Source: Lachnospiraceae bacterium (lineage in GTDB: Bacteria; Bacillota; Clostridia; Lachnospirales; Lachnospiraceae). Taken from it: a DNA stretch of 32,644 nt. The notes under the pieces were generated by a model, which was given only the letters and a program-made list of their open reading frames with translations, had not been told where the DNA came from and did not search any database. Both the position numbers and the translations under genes were made by a program. Of the stretch, positions 9,165 through 16,761 are shown one piece after another. Numbering within the stretch: position 1 is the stretch's first letter; each line of letters starts with the position of its first letter. The stretch lies in assembly GCA_017469275.1 (NCBI GenBank), contig JAFUGT010000164.1:1-32644 (forward strand). Reading direction: 5' to 3'.

Positions 9165-9668
9165 TTAACAGTCCCTGGTATATCCAATACTATCAAGTAT
9201 ATCGTTCTGTTTTTCTTCCATTATTAATCGCTCTTCATCATCAATATGATCATATCCTGCAAGATGAAGCATACTGTGTGCGATCAAAAACGCATATTCT
9301 CTTTTGTTGCTGTGCCCGAAAGCGCCAGCCTGCTCTGATACTTTTTCAAGAGAAATCATAATATCCCCTAATATTAATTCTCCGGTATCTGAATTAAAAT
9401 TAGATGTAATATCATTCTCAACAATAGAAAAATCCCCCGGTTCATTGAATTCTATGGATGGAAAAGATAATACATCTGTGGCAGAATCAATGTTTCTCAT
9501 CTGCCGGTTAACTTTCCTAATTCCTGAATTATCAGTTAATAAAACATTAACTTCACATTCATAGGGACAATCAAGATAATTAAGACTTGCATTGATCACC
9601 TTATCAGCTATCTTTTCATATTCAATTCCGAGAGATATATCAGTTTCGTTATCTAATAGTATTGTCAT
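9165..9668 (-). CDS. ybeY: Endoribonuclease YbeY (16S rRNA maturation)
   Basis: Single-strand-specific metalloendoribonuclease that takes part in 16S rRNA 3'-end maturation and 70S ribosome quality control. The 167 residues carry the family signature HSMLHLAGYDH, giving zinc ligands H131, H135 and H141, preceded by the conserved core RQMRNIDSATDVLSFP and ELILGDIMIS. The start is ATG 9668, with GGAG 5 bases upstream; an in-frame TTG at 9683 precedes that site and is unlikely. It follows phoH after about 100 bases, the conserved phoH-ybeY pairing, but has its own strong promoter candidate in that gap, so it can be expressed separately from the sporulation-linked genes upstream. Confidence 0.96.
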   Translation of the reverse strand: MTILLDNETDISLGIEYEKIADKVINASLNYLDCPYECEVNVLLTDNSGIRKVNRQMRNIDSATDVLSFPSIEFNEPGDFSIVENDITSNFNSDTGELILGDIMISLEKVSEQAGAFGHSNKREYAFLIAHSMLHLAGYDHIDDEERLIMEEKQNDILDSIGYTRDC

Positions 9669-9718
9669 AGGTACTCCAAACAAAAATCAAATTATGAACA
9701 TTTCCTAAAACATATACT

Positions 9719-9747
9719 ATTATACATTATATAGGTTAATAAATCAA
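9719..9747 (-). promoter_or_regulatory. SigA-type promoter for ybeY
   Basis: On the minus strand: -35 TTGATT (9742-9747), 17-base spacer, perfect -10 TATAAT (9719-9724), about 50 bases before the ybeY start. The only match of this quality in the phoH-ybeY gap. Confidence 0.6.
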
Positions 9748-9767
9748 CCCTATACAAAATATAGTAA

Positions 9768-10769
9768 TTATTTTCCTGTCTTTTTGGAAGCATTCCTGTT
9801 ATGGCGTTTACTCTGCCCCTCTTCATATCTGTCATATGCTTCAACTATCTTCTGTATCAAAGGGTGTCTGACAACATCGGCACTAGACAACTGACATACT
9901 CCTATATCATCAACACCTTTTAGTACTTTAAGCGCAACGTCAAGGCCACTGGTAGCATCTTTGGGAATATCTTTTTGAGAAAGATCTCCTGTAATAATCG
10001 CCTTTGAACCGAAACCTATTCTTGTAAGAAACATCTTCATCTGCGCCGGCGTGGTATTCTGAGCTTCATCTAAAACGATAAATGCATTATCTAATGTTCT
10101 TCCGCGCATGTAAGCGAGAGGAGCCACTTCAATTAGTCCCTTGTCCATATTTTTGATAAAACTGTCTGCCCCCATTATCTCATATAAAGCATCATATAAA
10201 GGTCTTAAATAAGGGTCGACCTTACTTTGCAGATCACCTGGCAGAAATCCTAACTTCTCGCCAGCTTCAATCGCAGGTCTTGTCAAAATGATCCTGTTGA
10301 TTTCATTATTCTTAAATGCTGTAATTGCCTTTGCCATTGCAAGATATGTTTTTCCGGTTCCCGCAGGACCTATACCAAAAACAATCATATTTTTATCTAT
10401 TGCATCAAGGTATTTTTTCTGTCCGACAGTTTTCGCTTTAACCGGTTTTCCATTTATGGTATGACATATTATATCTTTATCTAATTCCTCTATGGCTTTT
10501 GTCTGCTCTGTCAAAGATAAAGATATAATATAATTAACATTATGTTCTGTAATATCATTTCCCCTTTTCGCAAGGTTAACTAATGAATCCATAATATCAA
10601 TCGTTCTTTCTACCGCACCCTCTTCACCGATTATCTTTAGTTCATCACCTCTTACTATCAAAGTAACATTCATTGCACGTTCTATTTTCTTAACATTAGA
10701 ATCATACTGACCAAACACATTAGCTATGCAATCAGCCGGAATGATTATATTCTTTTCAACTTTACTCAT
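9768..10769 (-). CDS. phoH: PhoH family ATPase
   Basis: PhoH/YbeZ-type cytoplasmic ATPase of 333 residues, thought to work in RNA metabolism with YbeY. The N-terminal 80 residues look like the KH-like region of the family. Then come Walker A GPAGTGKT (134-141), the family segment ILTRPAIEAGEKLGFLPGDL, and Walker B IVLDEAQN (DEAQ 234-237) followed by TTPAQMKMFLTRIGFGSKAI. The start at 10769 has AGGAG 6 bases upstream and overlaps the end of yqfD by 8 bases, so translation of the two is likely coupled. The gene order yqfC-yqfD-phoH-ybeY is conserved in spore-forming Firmicutes. Confidence 0.96.
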   Translation of the reverse strand: MSKVEKNIIIPADCIANVFGQYDSNVKKIERAMNVTLIVRGDELKIIGEEGAVERTIDIMDSLVNLAKRGNDITEHNVNYIISLSLTEQTKAIEELDKDIICHTINGKPVKAKTVGQKKYLDAIDKNMIVFGIGPAGTGKTYLAMAKAITAFKNNEINRIILTRPAIEAGEKLGFLPGDLQSKVDPYLRPLYDALYEIMGADSFIKNMDKGLIEVAPLAYMRGRTLDNAFIVLDEAQNTTPAQMKMFLTRIGFGSKAIITGDLSQKDIPKDATSGLDVALKVLKGVDDIGVCQLSSADVVRHPLIQKIVEAYDRYEEGQSKRHNRNASKKTGK

Positions 10770-11964
10770 TCTTCACTCCTGTTTTCTTAAGTCCGGCAAT
10801 TGGTTCAACAACAGTTATTTTTCCCTTTGCTTCAAGCCGGCTGTCATTTTCCTCTATTGTAACATCATTTTTTACTATTTCCAGTCCATTTTTCTTAAAT
10901 TCATTAATTTTTTTATTCAATCTATCATTTAATATTTTTTGTGCTTCCTCCTTTGTACGTGTTGCACTTTTTAACTTATAGGGCGACCTTTTTACTTCCT
11001 TATATCCTATTGGCAGATAAAAGTTGTTAAAAATACGTAATTTATGTATCTGTGTATATGTATCATATTTTTCTGAATTAATGTCGGGTAAATATGGTGT
11101 AAGACAATAATCCATAAAAAATAAAGTTATGTGATTTTTACTTTCCTTGGAATAATCTTTTTCATAATAATTAATATCTACATAATCGTGATATTTATAC
11201 GAAGTTCTTCCATACACATCTCCATCTGCAGCAATATAACTCGTTTCCATTATTTCATTATTATCGTCATATATATACACAGTTCCGGAAATTAGTATAT
11301 CACCTTTTTTGACTTTGTCACCTACTTTTGCTATCGGTGTTCCCTGTCTCGTAATCATTTTTGTAATAACTGCATTTTTATCAGCTATAATATCGCATGC
11401 AGTTTCATCATCAAAATTTCTATTATCGGATATTCCCTCTTCAAGGTTAATAGTTAATCCCGTACCCTTTAATTCACAACTAATCCATGATATCTCACTA
11501 AAATCTTTTCTCAGATCACTCTCTAATTTTGAGCAGTCTACATTTGATTTAAGAGTCCCTAAGGGTATATAATTCTTTTCAATATATTTTAACATTTCTT
11601 CAGCAATCAAATGATCCTCACCGATAACTTTTACCTCCCAAACAAATAACGAAAGTACATATATAGCCACAATAAATAACAAGGAACCAATTCCGAAAGC
11701 AGCCCGTTTTTTATTACGTCTGAAAAAATACGGCAAACCTATTCTTTTCAATATTTTTAATTTGATATTAGTCTTTTGAAGGTAAGGTTTTATACAAAGA
11801 AGATTTCTCCTGCCAATATAAAATCTGTATCCGTTTTCTGTTTGTATAACATTCCATATTAAAATCTCATCTTTTATCAAAAGATTCATTAAACGCTCAG
11901 GAGCAAAACCATTTACTTCGACTAAAACATAACCAAATAATAATCTTAATATCTTTAAAATCAT
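10762..11964 (-). CDS. yqfD: Sporulation protein YqfD
   Basis: A 400-residue membrane protein needed for efficient sporulation in Bacillus, where it is in the sigma-E regulon together with yqfC. An N-terminal cytoplasmic part carries the family pattern (GYVLVEVNGFAPERLMNLLI and WNVIQTENGYRFYI), followed by one membrane segment (about residues 88-109) and a large external part beginning WEVKVIGEDHLIAEEML, with IEEGI-like and GTPIAKVGDKVKKGDILISG motifs; the latter resembles a biotinyl/lipoyl-like barrel. The start ATG at 11964 overlaps the yqfC stop in an ATGA arrangement, with GGAG 4 bases upstream. Length and domain layout match intact family members, so the gene looks functional. The organism therefore probably forms spores or did so recently. 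Confidence 0.95.
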   Translation of the reverse strand: MILKILRLLFGYVLVEVNGFAPERLMNLLIKDEILIWNVIQTENGYRFYIGRRNLLCIKPYLQKTNIKLKILKRIGLPYFFRRNKKRAAFGIGSLLFIVAIYVLSLFVWEVKVIGEDHLIAEEMLKYIEKNYIPLGTLKSNVDCSKLESDLRKDFSEISWISCELKGTGLTINLEEGISDNRNFDDETACDIIADKNAVITKMITRQGTPIAKVGDKVKKGDILISGTVYIYDDNNEIMETSYIAADGDVYGRTSYKYHDYVDINYYEKDYSKESKNHITLFFMDYCLTPYLPDINSEKYDTYTQIHKLRIFNNFYLPIGYKEVKRSPYKLKSATRTKEEAQKILNDRLNKKINEFKKNGLEIVKNDVTIEENDSRLEAKGKITVVEPIAGLKKTGVKNE

Positions 11965-12254
11965 AATACTCCATTCATACTATAAGTAATTGTATGTATA
12001 TTTCCCGTAACTTTCATATCATATCCTGAAAAATATTGAACATGCAGTTCTTCGCCACATATTCTGACTGTCAGTTTTTTGCAGGCAATAACCACTTCCT
12101 CCGATGTATATAAATGAAGTCCCTTGTAATTTTCAATTATCGCTTCACTGTTGCCTGAAATTCTCAAAATAACATCATCAAAAAGCACATCTTTAGGTAT
12201 ATTCACATTATATCCACCCAAATTACTTATTTTAATATATGAATAAATTTCCAT
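11961..12254 (-). CDS. yqfC: Sporulation protein YqfC
   Basis: A small protein (97 residues from ATG 12254) of the YqfC family, co-expressed with YqfD under sigma-E in Bacillus. The recognisable core starts at IPKDVLFDDVILRISGN and continues ENYKGLHLYTSEEVVI and LTVRICGEELHVQYFSGYD, matching the short beta-rich family. The start is uncertain. ATG 12254 has no Shine-Dalgarno and lies 9 bases after the T-tract of the rpsU terminator, with an in-frame TGA just upstream. GTG 12206 has GGGTGG exactly 7 bases upstream and would give 81 residues that begin at the conserved core. Family members usually have about 17 residues before that core, which favours the longer form. Confidence 0.85.
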   Translation of the reverse strand: MEIYSYIKISNLGGYNVNIPKDVLFDDVILRISGNSEAIIENYKGLHLYTSEEVVIACKKLTVRICGEELHVQYFSGYDMKVTGNIHTITYSMNGVL

Positions 12255-12262
12255 TATTATTC

Positions 12263-12295
12263 AAAAAAAGAGTCATTGTTCGAAAACAATGACTC
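12263..12295 (-). terminator. Intrinsic terminator after rpsU
   Basis: Perfect 11-bp stem GAGTCATTGTT/AACAATGACTC (12270-12280 and 12285-12295) with a 4-base loop, followed on the minus strand by seven T (12263-12269). It lies 18 bases after the rpsU stop and directly in front of yqfC. Confidence 0.93.
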
Positions 12296-12313
12296 CTATA
12301 ATCATATTGATTA

Positions 12314-12493
12314 TTATTTGTTAAATTTTCTCTTACGAGCTGCCTCTGACTTCTTCTTACGTCTTACGCTTGGTTTCTCGTAATGCTCTCTCTTACGAAT
12401 CTCCTGCTGAATACCAGCCTTCGCACAATTTCTCTTGAAACGACGAAGAGCGCTGTCCAGAGTCTCATTCTCTTTTACGATAACATTAGACAT
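12314..12493 (-). CDS. rpsU: 30S ribosomal protein S21
   Basis: Small basic ribosomal protein bS21 (59 residues), which acts in translation initiation on the 30S subunit. The reading begins [20 protein letters not shown], continues [20 protein letters not shown], and ends in a Lys/Arg-rich tail ([16 protein letters not shown]), a full-length match to the family. A GGGAGG ribosome site lies about 10 bases before ATG 12493. It has its own strong promoter and its own terminator, so it is a monocistronic unit, although it keeps its usual place ahead of the yqfC-yqfD-phoH group. Confidence 0.98.
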   Translation of the reverse strand: MSNVIVKENETLDSALRRFKRNCAKAGIQQEIRKREHYEKPSVRRKKKSEAARKRKFNK

Positions 12494-12567
12494 TCTCTCA
12501 CCCGACCTCCCTTCAGTTGCATATTGTGTCTAGCATACAACCTTGGGTTATTTCAAACACATAGAAA

Positions 12568-12595
12568 ATTATAACATAAAATTCCAATACGTCAA
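12568..12595 (-). promoter_or_regulatory. Strong SigA-type promoter for rpsU
   Basis: Minus strand: -35 TTGACG (12590-12595), 16-base spacer, extended -10 TGTTATAAT with the hexamer TATAAT at 12568-12573. It lies about 75 bases before the rpsU start, leaving a roughly 65-base leader. Confidence 0.75.
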
Positions 12596-12621
12596 CAATT
12601 TTTTTAAAATTAGGTTATATT

Positions 12622-12873
12622 CTAGAAAAACATCATTGCTGCATTAGCAGCTCCAATAGCTGCTCCGGCTGCGCCTGTTATCATTCCGATAATAAAACTT
12701 ATTACATAAATTACAACCATAACTATCAAATAAGCCTGTGAGAATGTTTTTCTCGCTGTATATCCGCCACCATTACCTGCGGCCCATACAATCAATAAAA
12801 CAATATTAACACATGGAATACATAATAAAATCGTTGTAAGTATCCACTGACCTAATGTCATTTTATCTTCCAT
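12622..12873 (-). CDS. Small two-helix membrane protein with CIPC motif (copy 2)
   Basis: An 83-residue protein with two hydrophobic segments: LGQWILTTILLCIPCVNIVL into IVWAAG, then AYLIVMVVIYVISFIIGMITG. The C-terminal tail is Ala/Gly-rich. It is clearly paralogous to the next gene upstream, sharing the N-terminal block LGQW(I/L)..(T/I)(I)..CIPCV and a basic loop followed by (S/F)QA(Y/E)LIV. A GGAGG ribosome site lies 7 bases before ATG 12873. I do not recognise an assigned family. The W..T...C.P pattern and the short basic loop between two helices are loosely reminiscent of CD225/dispanin-type proteins, but this is only a visual likeness. It lies 41 bases after its paralogue, so the two are probably one transcript. 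Confidence 0.8.
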   Translation of the reverse strand: MEDKMTLGQWILTTILLCIPCVNIVLLIVWAAGNGGGYTARKTFSQAYLIVMVVIYVISFIIGMITGAAGAAIGAANAAMMFF

Positions 12874-12914
12874 AACTAAACCTCCAAGATTATTAAACTA
12901 TTTTTACATTATCA

Positions 12915-13154
12915 TCACATATTACCCATTGCCGAAAAAGCTGCAAATAAAGAAGCACCAACAATTGCATATAAAATAATCATAAGTACAATCATTATAG
13001 CAGCAACAATTAATTCTGCCTGAGCAAAACGCTTTTTATCAATCTGAGTATTTGAACCAAATGCCCAAATTAACAGAAAAATTAATCCAACACAAGGAAT
13101 ACATGAAATAATAATAGTTCCAAGCCATTGACCTAATGTAAGCTCCTCATTCAT
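12915..13154 (-). CDS. Small two-helix membrane protein with CIPC motif (copy 1)
   Basis: A 79-residue protein with two predicted membrane helices: LGQWLGTIIISCIPCVGLIF into LLIWAFG, and AELIVAAIMIVLMIILYAIVG. A short polar loop (SNTQIDKKRF) separates them. It is the upstream member of a tandem pair with the 83-residue protein; the paired Cys of the CIPC motif are in the same place in both. AAAGGAGAG lies 6 bases before ATG 13154. A promoter candidate with two small palindromes lies in the 71-base gap behind the DUF2752 gene. Function unknown; the duplication suggests two subunits of one membrane assembly or simple copy divergence. Confidence 0.8.
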   Translation of the reverse strand: MNEELTLGQWLGTIIISCIPCVGLIFLLIWAFGSNTQIDKKRFAQAELIVAAIMIVLMIILYAIVGASLFAAFSAMGNM

Positions 13155-13183
13155 ATTGTTTCTCTCCTTTCATAAGTGATAAC

Positions 13184-13213
13184 TTATTATGTGATATATC
13201 ACCACATTGTCAG
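13184..13213 (-). promoter_or_regulatory. Candidate promoter with palindromic spacer
   Basis: Minus strand: -35 CTGACA (13208-13213), 18-base spacer, -10 TAATAA (13184-13189). The spacer contains the perfect palindrome GTGATATATCAC (13191-13202), and a second inverted repeat, ATAAGT/ACTTAT, spans 13172-13187. Such placement would suit an operator, but hexamer quality is only moderate. Confidence 0.35.
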
Positions 13214-13225
13214 ACAGGATACATA

Positions 13226-13663
13226 TTACAAATTAAATCCTATCAATCTATATATGGGCGAAAACAGATTTCGCGACACATATTCCATTGGTTCATGATT
13301 TGGAAACATTTTTACCATTCTGTAATAGTATAAAATAAATAATAAAATTGAAAGAATTACGATAATAGCTGAAGCAAATCTAACCGGTACATCAAAAATA
13401 TATCTACATATAACACAATAAATTATAAATACTGCTATCGGTATTATCATAGGATTGTAAAAAAACACTTTATCAAAATCCAATAAGATTAATGATATAC
13501 CTGCTCTTGTCAACCCGCAGGCAGGACACGGAATACCTGTTAACAATCTAAAAGGACATACATACCCAAAAAGTATATGTGTAACAATAAAGTATATTAT
13601 TACAATTATTATTCCTTTGTAATTATTGGCAATATCGGTTTTTACCCTATGAAAAACATTCAT
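13226..13663 (-). CDS. DUF2752 membrane protein
   Basis: A 145-residue membrane protein of the DUF2752 family, recognised by the Cys-rich signature CPFRLLTGIPCPACGLTRAG followed by a hydrophobic segment. Three to four membrane helices are likely (about residues 19-37, 70-90 and 98-115). The C-x-x-C in PCPACG could bind metal or form a disulfide, but the family has no proven function. ATG 13663 is chosen over TTG 13675, with a weak AGGA just upstream. It has its own strong promoter and lies directly upstream of the two CIPC-motif membrane genes. From memory, DUF2752 genes in other phyla often sit beside small two-helix membrane proteins, so this looks like a recurring gene set rather than chance. 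Confidence 0.85.
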   Translation of the reverse strand: MNVFHRVKTDIANNYKGIIIVIIYFIVTHILFGYVCPFRLLTGIPCPACGLTRAGISLILLDFDKVFFYNPMIIPIAVFIIYCVICRYIFDVPVRFASAIIVILSILLFILYYYRMVKMFPNHEPMEYVSRNLFSPIYRLIGFNL

Positions 13664-13707
13664 AATCCTAATCAAACTATTATAATCCTATGCGAATACA
13701 TAAAGAT

Positions 13708-13736
13708 ATTATATCAACAAAATCTCAATTTGTCCA
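13708..13736 (-). promoter_or_regulatory. SigA-type promoter for the DUF2752 gene
   Basis: Minus strand: -35 TGGACA (13731-13736), 17-base spacer, perfect -10 TATAAT (13708-13713), about 45 bases before ATG 13663. Confidence 0.6.
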
Positions 13737-13841
13737 TATTATACATATTAATAAATCAAATTTGTATATTATTACAAATATATTTGTATATAACGTTAAA
13801 ATATTAATTAAAATACAATAACTTTATGCTATAAATTATAC

Positions 13842-16478
13842 TTATGAAAGTTGTGAATTTGCTACTTCTTTAGCCTTTGTAATGGCATCTGCAATTCCTG
13901 CCGGATTTTTACCACCTGCCTGAGCCATATTAGGACGTCCGCCACCGCCTCCGCCAACAAGAGGTGCAACTTCCTTGATAAGATTACCTGCATGTGCACC
14001 TGCCTTCACTGCTCCATCGGTCGCCATAGCTATAAGATTAACTTTATCGCCATTAGCTGAAGCAATAACAACAATACCTTCAGAAACCTTCTCTTTGAGC
14101 TGGTCTCCGAGATCACGGAGTCCATTCATATCGACACCATCAACTGCTGTTGCTATAACATTGAAATCTCCTACGGAAATCATATCCGATGTAACATCTC
14201 CTAAAGACTCATTGGCAAGCTTGGCTTTTAATGATTCATTTTCTGAAGAAAGCTCTTTAACCTGTGCAAGAGTATGGTTTAACTTATCCACCAACTGATC
14301 CGGATTGGTTTTTAAAAGCTCAGAGGCTTTATTAATCTTATCCTCCAATCCCTTATAATAATCAAATACAGCCTTGCCGGTAAGTGACTCAATACGTCTT
14401 ACACCTGAAGCAATACCTGACTCAGATATTATCTTGAATGTAGTGATAGAAGCGGTATTTTTAACATGCGTACCACCACAGAACTCAATGGAGTAATCCT
14501 CCATATTGACAACTCTAACAACATCGCCATATTTCTCTCCGAACAAAGCCATTGCACCGGTCTTTTTCGCCTCTTCTATCGGCATTTCTTTAATATTGAC
14601 ATTCAGACCTTCCGCTATCTTTTCGTTGACAATTTCCTCTACTTTAGCAATTTCCTCAGAAGTCATAGGAGAAAAATGAGAGAAATCAAATCTCAATCTG
14701 TCAGGAGTAACAAGAGAACCTTTCTGCTCAACATGGTTACCGAGTACTGTCTTTAACGCTTTCTGAAGAAGATGTGTAGCACTGTGATTCTTGCAGGTAT
14801 CAGCTCTTCCTGTCACATCTATCTTAAGGGTAACTGTATCGCCAACCTTAAACATTCCTTTTGTAACAGTTCCTATATGTCCGTATTTACCACCCTTAAG
14901 TTTAATCGTATCCTTAACTACAAATTCTCCGTCAGCCGTAGTGATTACACCGGTATCACCCTGCTGACCACCCATGGTAGCATAAAATGGTGTCTTCTCT
15001 ACAAACAGTGTAGCATCATCTCCTGCAACAATCGCATCAACAATTGTATCAGTTGTAAGAACAGTAATCTCAGACTCAAAGGTATCATTATCATAACCAA
15101 CGAATTCTGTTGTTATGGTCGGATCAATATCATCATATACTGTAGCATCAGCACCCATATAGTTAGTTGTCTTTCTTGCATTTCTTGCCTTTGTGCGCTG
15201 TTCATCCATACAAGACTTAAAGCCCTCTTCATCTATAGAATATCCTTTTTCTTCAAGAATCTCTTTTGTAAGGTCAACCGGGAATCCATAGGTATCATAG
15301 AGCTTGAATACATCTGCTCCAGCAAGTATCTTGATTCCTTTTTCAGCCATATCTTTTTCAAGATCAGAAAGAATCGCAAGTCCCTGATCTATTGTCTTAT
15401 TAAATGCTTCCTCTTCAATGGAAAGATTACGGAATATAAATTCCTTCTTCTCTTCAAGCTCAGGATATCCATCCTTAGAGCCCTCTATAACAGTCTCTGA
15501 AAGTTTTGCAAGGAAAGCACCGTCAATACCAAGTAATCTTCCATGTCTGGCAGCGCGTCTGATAAGTCTTCTGAGAACGTAACCTCTTCCCTCGTTCGAA
15601 GGCATGATACCATCAGAAATCATAAATGTTGCCGAGCGTATATGATCCGTAATGAGACGAATTGAAACATCTTTCTTATCGTCAGTGTGATATGTGGCAT
15701 TTGCAAATTCACAAACCTTATTTCTAAGTGCCTCGATAGTATCCACATCAAATATGGAATCCACATCCTGAACAACTGATGCAAGTCTCTCAAGTCCCAT
15801 ACCCGTATCAATGTTCTTATTCTCCAACTCTGTATAATTGCCATGTCCGTCATTATCAAACTGGGTGAACACGTTATTCCAGATTTCCATATAACGATCG
15901 CAATCACAGCCTACAGTACAGGTTGGTTTACCACAGCCGTATTTTTCTCCGCGATCATAATATATCTCTGAACATGGACCACAAGGACCGGAACCATGCT
16001 CCCAGAAATTATCTTCTTTACCGAAACGATATATTCTGTCTTTGGGAATACCGATCATTTCATGCCAGAGATTGAAAGCCTCATCATCATCCTTATATAC
16101 AGATGGATAAAGTCTATCCGGATCCATCTCTAAAACCTCAGTCAAAAATTCCCACGACCAGGAGATAGCTTCCTTCTTAAAATAATCTCCAAATGAGAAA
16201 TTACCTAACATCTCAAAGAAAGTACCATGTCTTGCAGTCTTACCAACATTTTCTATATCACCTGTTCTAATACACTTCTGGCAAGTTGTAACTCTTCTTC
16301 TTGGTGGAATCTCCTGTCCGGTAAAATAAGGCTTTAACGGAGCCATACCCGCATTAATTAACAAAAGAGAGTTATCATTCTGCGGAACAAGAGAAAAACT
16401 GTTCATCTTCAGATGTCCCTTACTCTCAAAAAATTCAAGATACATTTTTCTTAATTCATTTAAACCATACTTTTTCAC
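13842..16478 (-). CDS. alaS: Alanine-tRNA ligase
   Basis: Charges tRNA-Ala and edits mischarged Ser/Gly-tRNA; cytoplasmic and essential. At 878 residues it is the full-length bacterial form. The class II catalytic core begins LNELRKMYLEFFESKGHL, with motif 2 around RHGTFFEMLGNFSFGDYF. The editing domain has HSATH (H565, H569) and CGGTH (C667, H671), the four zinc-site residues. The C-terminal DHHA1-type domain ends with the Gly-rich VGGGGGGRPNMAQAGG. The start codon is GTG (16476-16478), with GAGGG about 8 bases upstream, and the family N-terminus MKKYGLNELRKMYL supports it. No T-box leader motif is visible in the upstream gap; a plain promoter candidate lies about 105 bases ahead. Confidence 0.98.
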   Translation of the reverse strand: MKKYGLNELRKMYLEFFESKGHLKMNSFSLVPQNDNSLLLINAGMAPLKPYFTGQEIPPRRRVTTCQKCIRTGDIENVGKTARHGTFFEMLGNFSFGDYFKKEAISWSWEFLTEVLEMDPDRLYPSVYKDDDEAFNLWHEMIGIPKDRIYRFGKEDNFWEHGSGPCGPCSEIYYDRGEKYGCGKPTCTVGCDCDRYMEIWNNVFTQFDNDGHGNYTELENKNIDTGMGLERLASVVQDVDSIFDVDTIEALRNKVCEFANATYHTDDKKDVSIRLITDHIRSATFMISDGIMPSNEGRGYVLRRLIRRAARHGRLLGIDGAFLAKLSETVIEGSKDGYPELEEKKEFIFRNLSIEEEAFNKTIDQGLAILSDLEKDMAEKGIKILAGADVFKLYDTYGFPVDLTKEILEEKGYSIDEEGFKSCMDEQRTKARNARKTTNYMGADATVYDDIDPTITTEFVGYDNDTFESEITVLTTDTIVDAIVAGDDATLFVEKTPFYATMGGQQGDTGVITTADGEFVVKDTIKLKGGKYGHIGTVTKGMFKVGDTVTLKIDVTGRADTCKNHSATHLLQKALKTVLGNHVEQKGSLVTPDRLRFDFSHFSPMTSEEIAKVEEIVNEKIAEGLNVNIKEMPIEEAKKTGAMALFGEKYGDVVRVVNMEDYSIEFCGGTHVKNTASITTFKIISESGIASGVRRIESLTGKAVFDYYKGLEDKINKASELLKTNPDQLVDKLNHTLAQVKELSSENESLKAKLANESLGDVTSDMISVGDFNVIATAVDGVDMNGLRDLGDQLKEKVSEGIVVIASANGDKVNLIAMATDGAVKAGAHAGNLIKEVAPLVGGGGGGRPNMAQAGGKNPAGIADAITKAKEVANSQLS

Positions 16479-16583
16479 AACTTATCCCTCGCTTATTCTT
16501 TATTTTATTTCATTTTCTATATTTTCAATGTAATTCCAATCAATATCTTCAATTGGGATAAACCATTGTTATACCGACAAAAT

Positions 16584-16612
16584 ATTTTAACAGATGTTTG
16601 TTGTAATTACAA
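16584..16612 (-). promoter_or_regulatory. Candidate promoter for alaS
   Basis: Minus strand: -35 TTGTAA (16607-16612), 17-base spacer, -10 TAAAAT (16584-16589). It would give a leader of about 100 bases. I looked in that leader for the T-box core expected for some clostridial alaS genes and did not see it. Confidence 0.4.
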
Positions 16613-16621
16613 TAAGCAAAA

Positions 16622-16709
16622 AATAATATAATTCAAATACAAAAATAATAGAATTCGAATACAAAAAATAATATAATTTGAATTATTATAATTCAAATTA
16701 TATTATTTT
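16622..16709. repeat. AT-rich 22-23-bp direct repeats ending in a 45-bp palindrome
   Basis: Three related units beginning AATAATA(T/G)AATT start at 16622, 16644 and 16667. The last one turns into a perfect inverted repeat with 22-bp arms (16665-16686 and 16688-16709) around a single central base, with only one G:C pair per arm. It lies 53 bases beyond the stop of the 50-residue membrane peptide gene and upstream of alaS. A run of T follows on the minus strand, so it may work as a weak terminator, but the stem has almost no GC. Confidence 0.75.
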
Positions 16710-16761
16710 CAACCGTTATTGCGTTATACAATTTTATAATAAATTATTCCAGTAATTAATA

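Noticed and set aside
13740-13841. Terminator downstream of alaS
   Set aside because: Only AT-only inverted repeats of about 7 bp (for example around TTTGTA/TACAAA near 13761-13780) and no T-run after them; cannot be told from AT-rich background.
14772-15500. 242-codon open frame on the plus strand inside alaS
   Set aside because: Antisense to a highly conserved part of alaS; Cys/Ile/Ser-rich translation with no family pattern and no ribosome site. A composition shadow.
16479-16660. T-box leader in front of alaS
   Set aside because: Clostridial alaS genes may have a T-box, but the conserved core and an associated terminator are not visible here.
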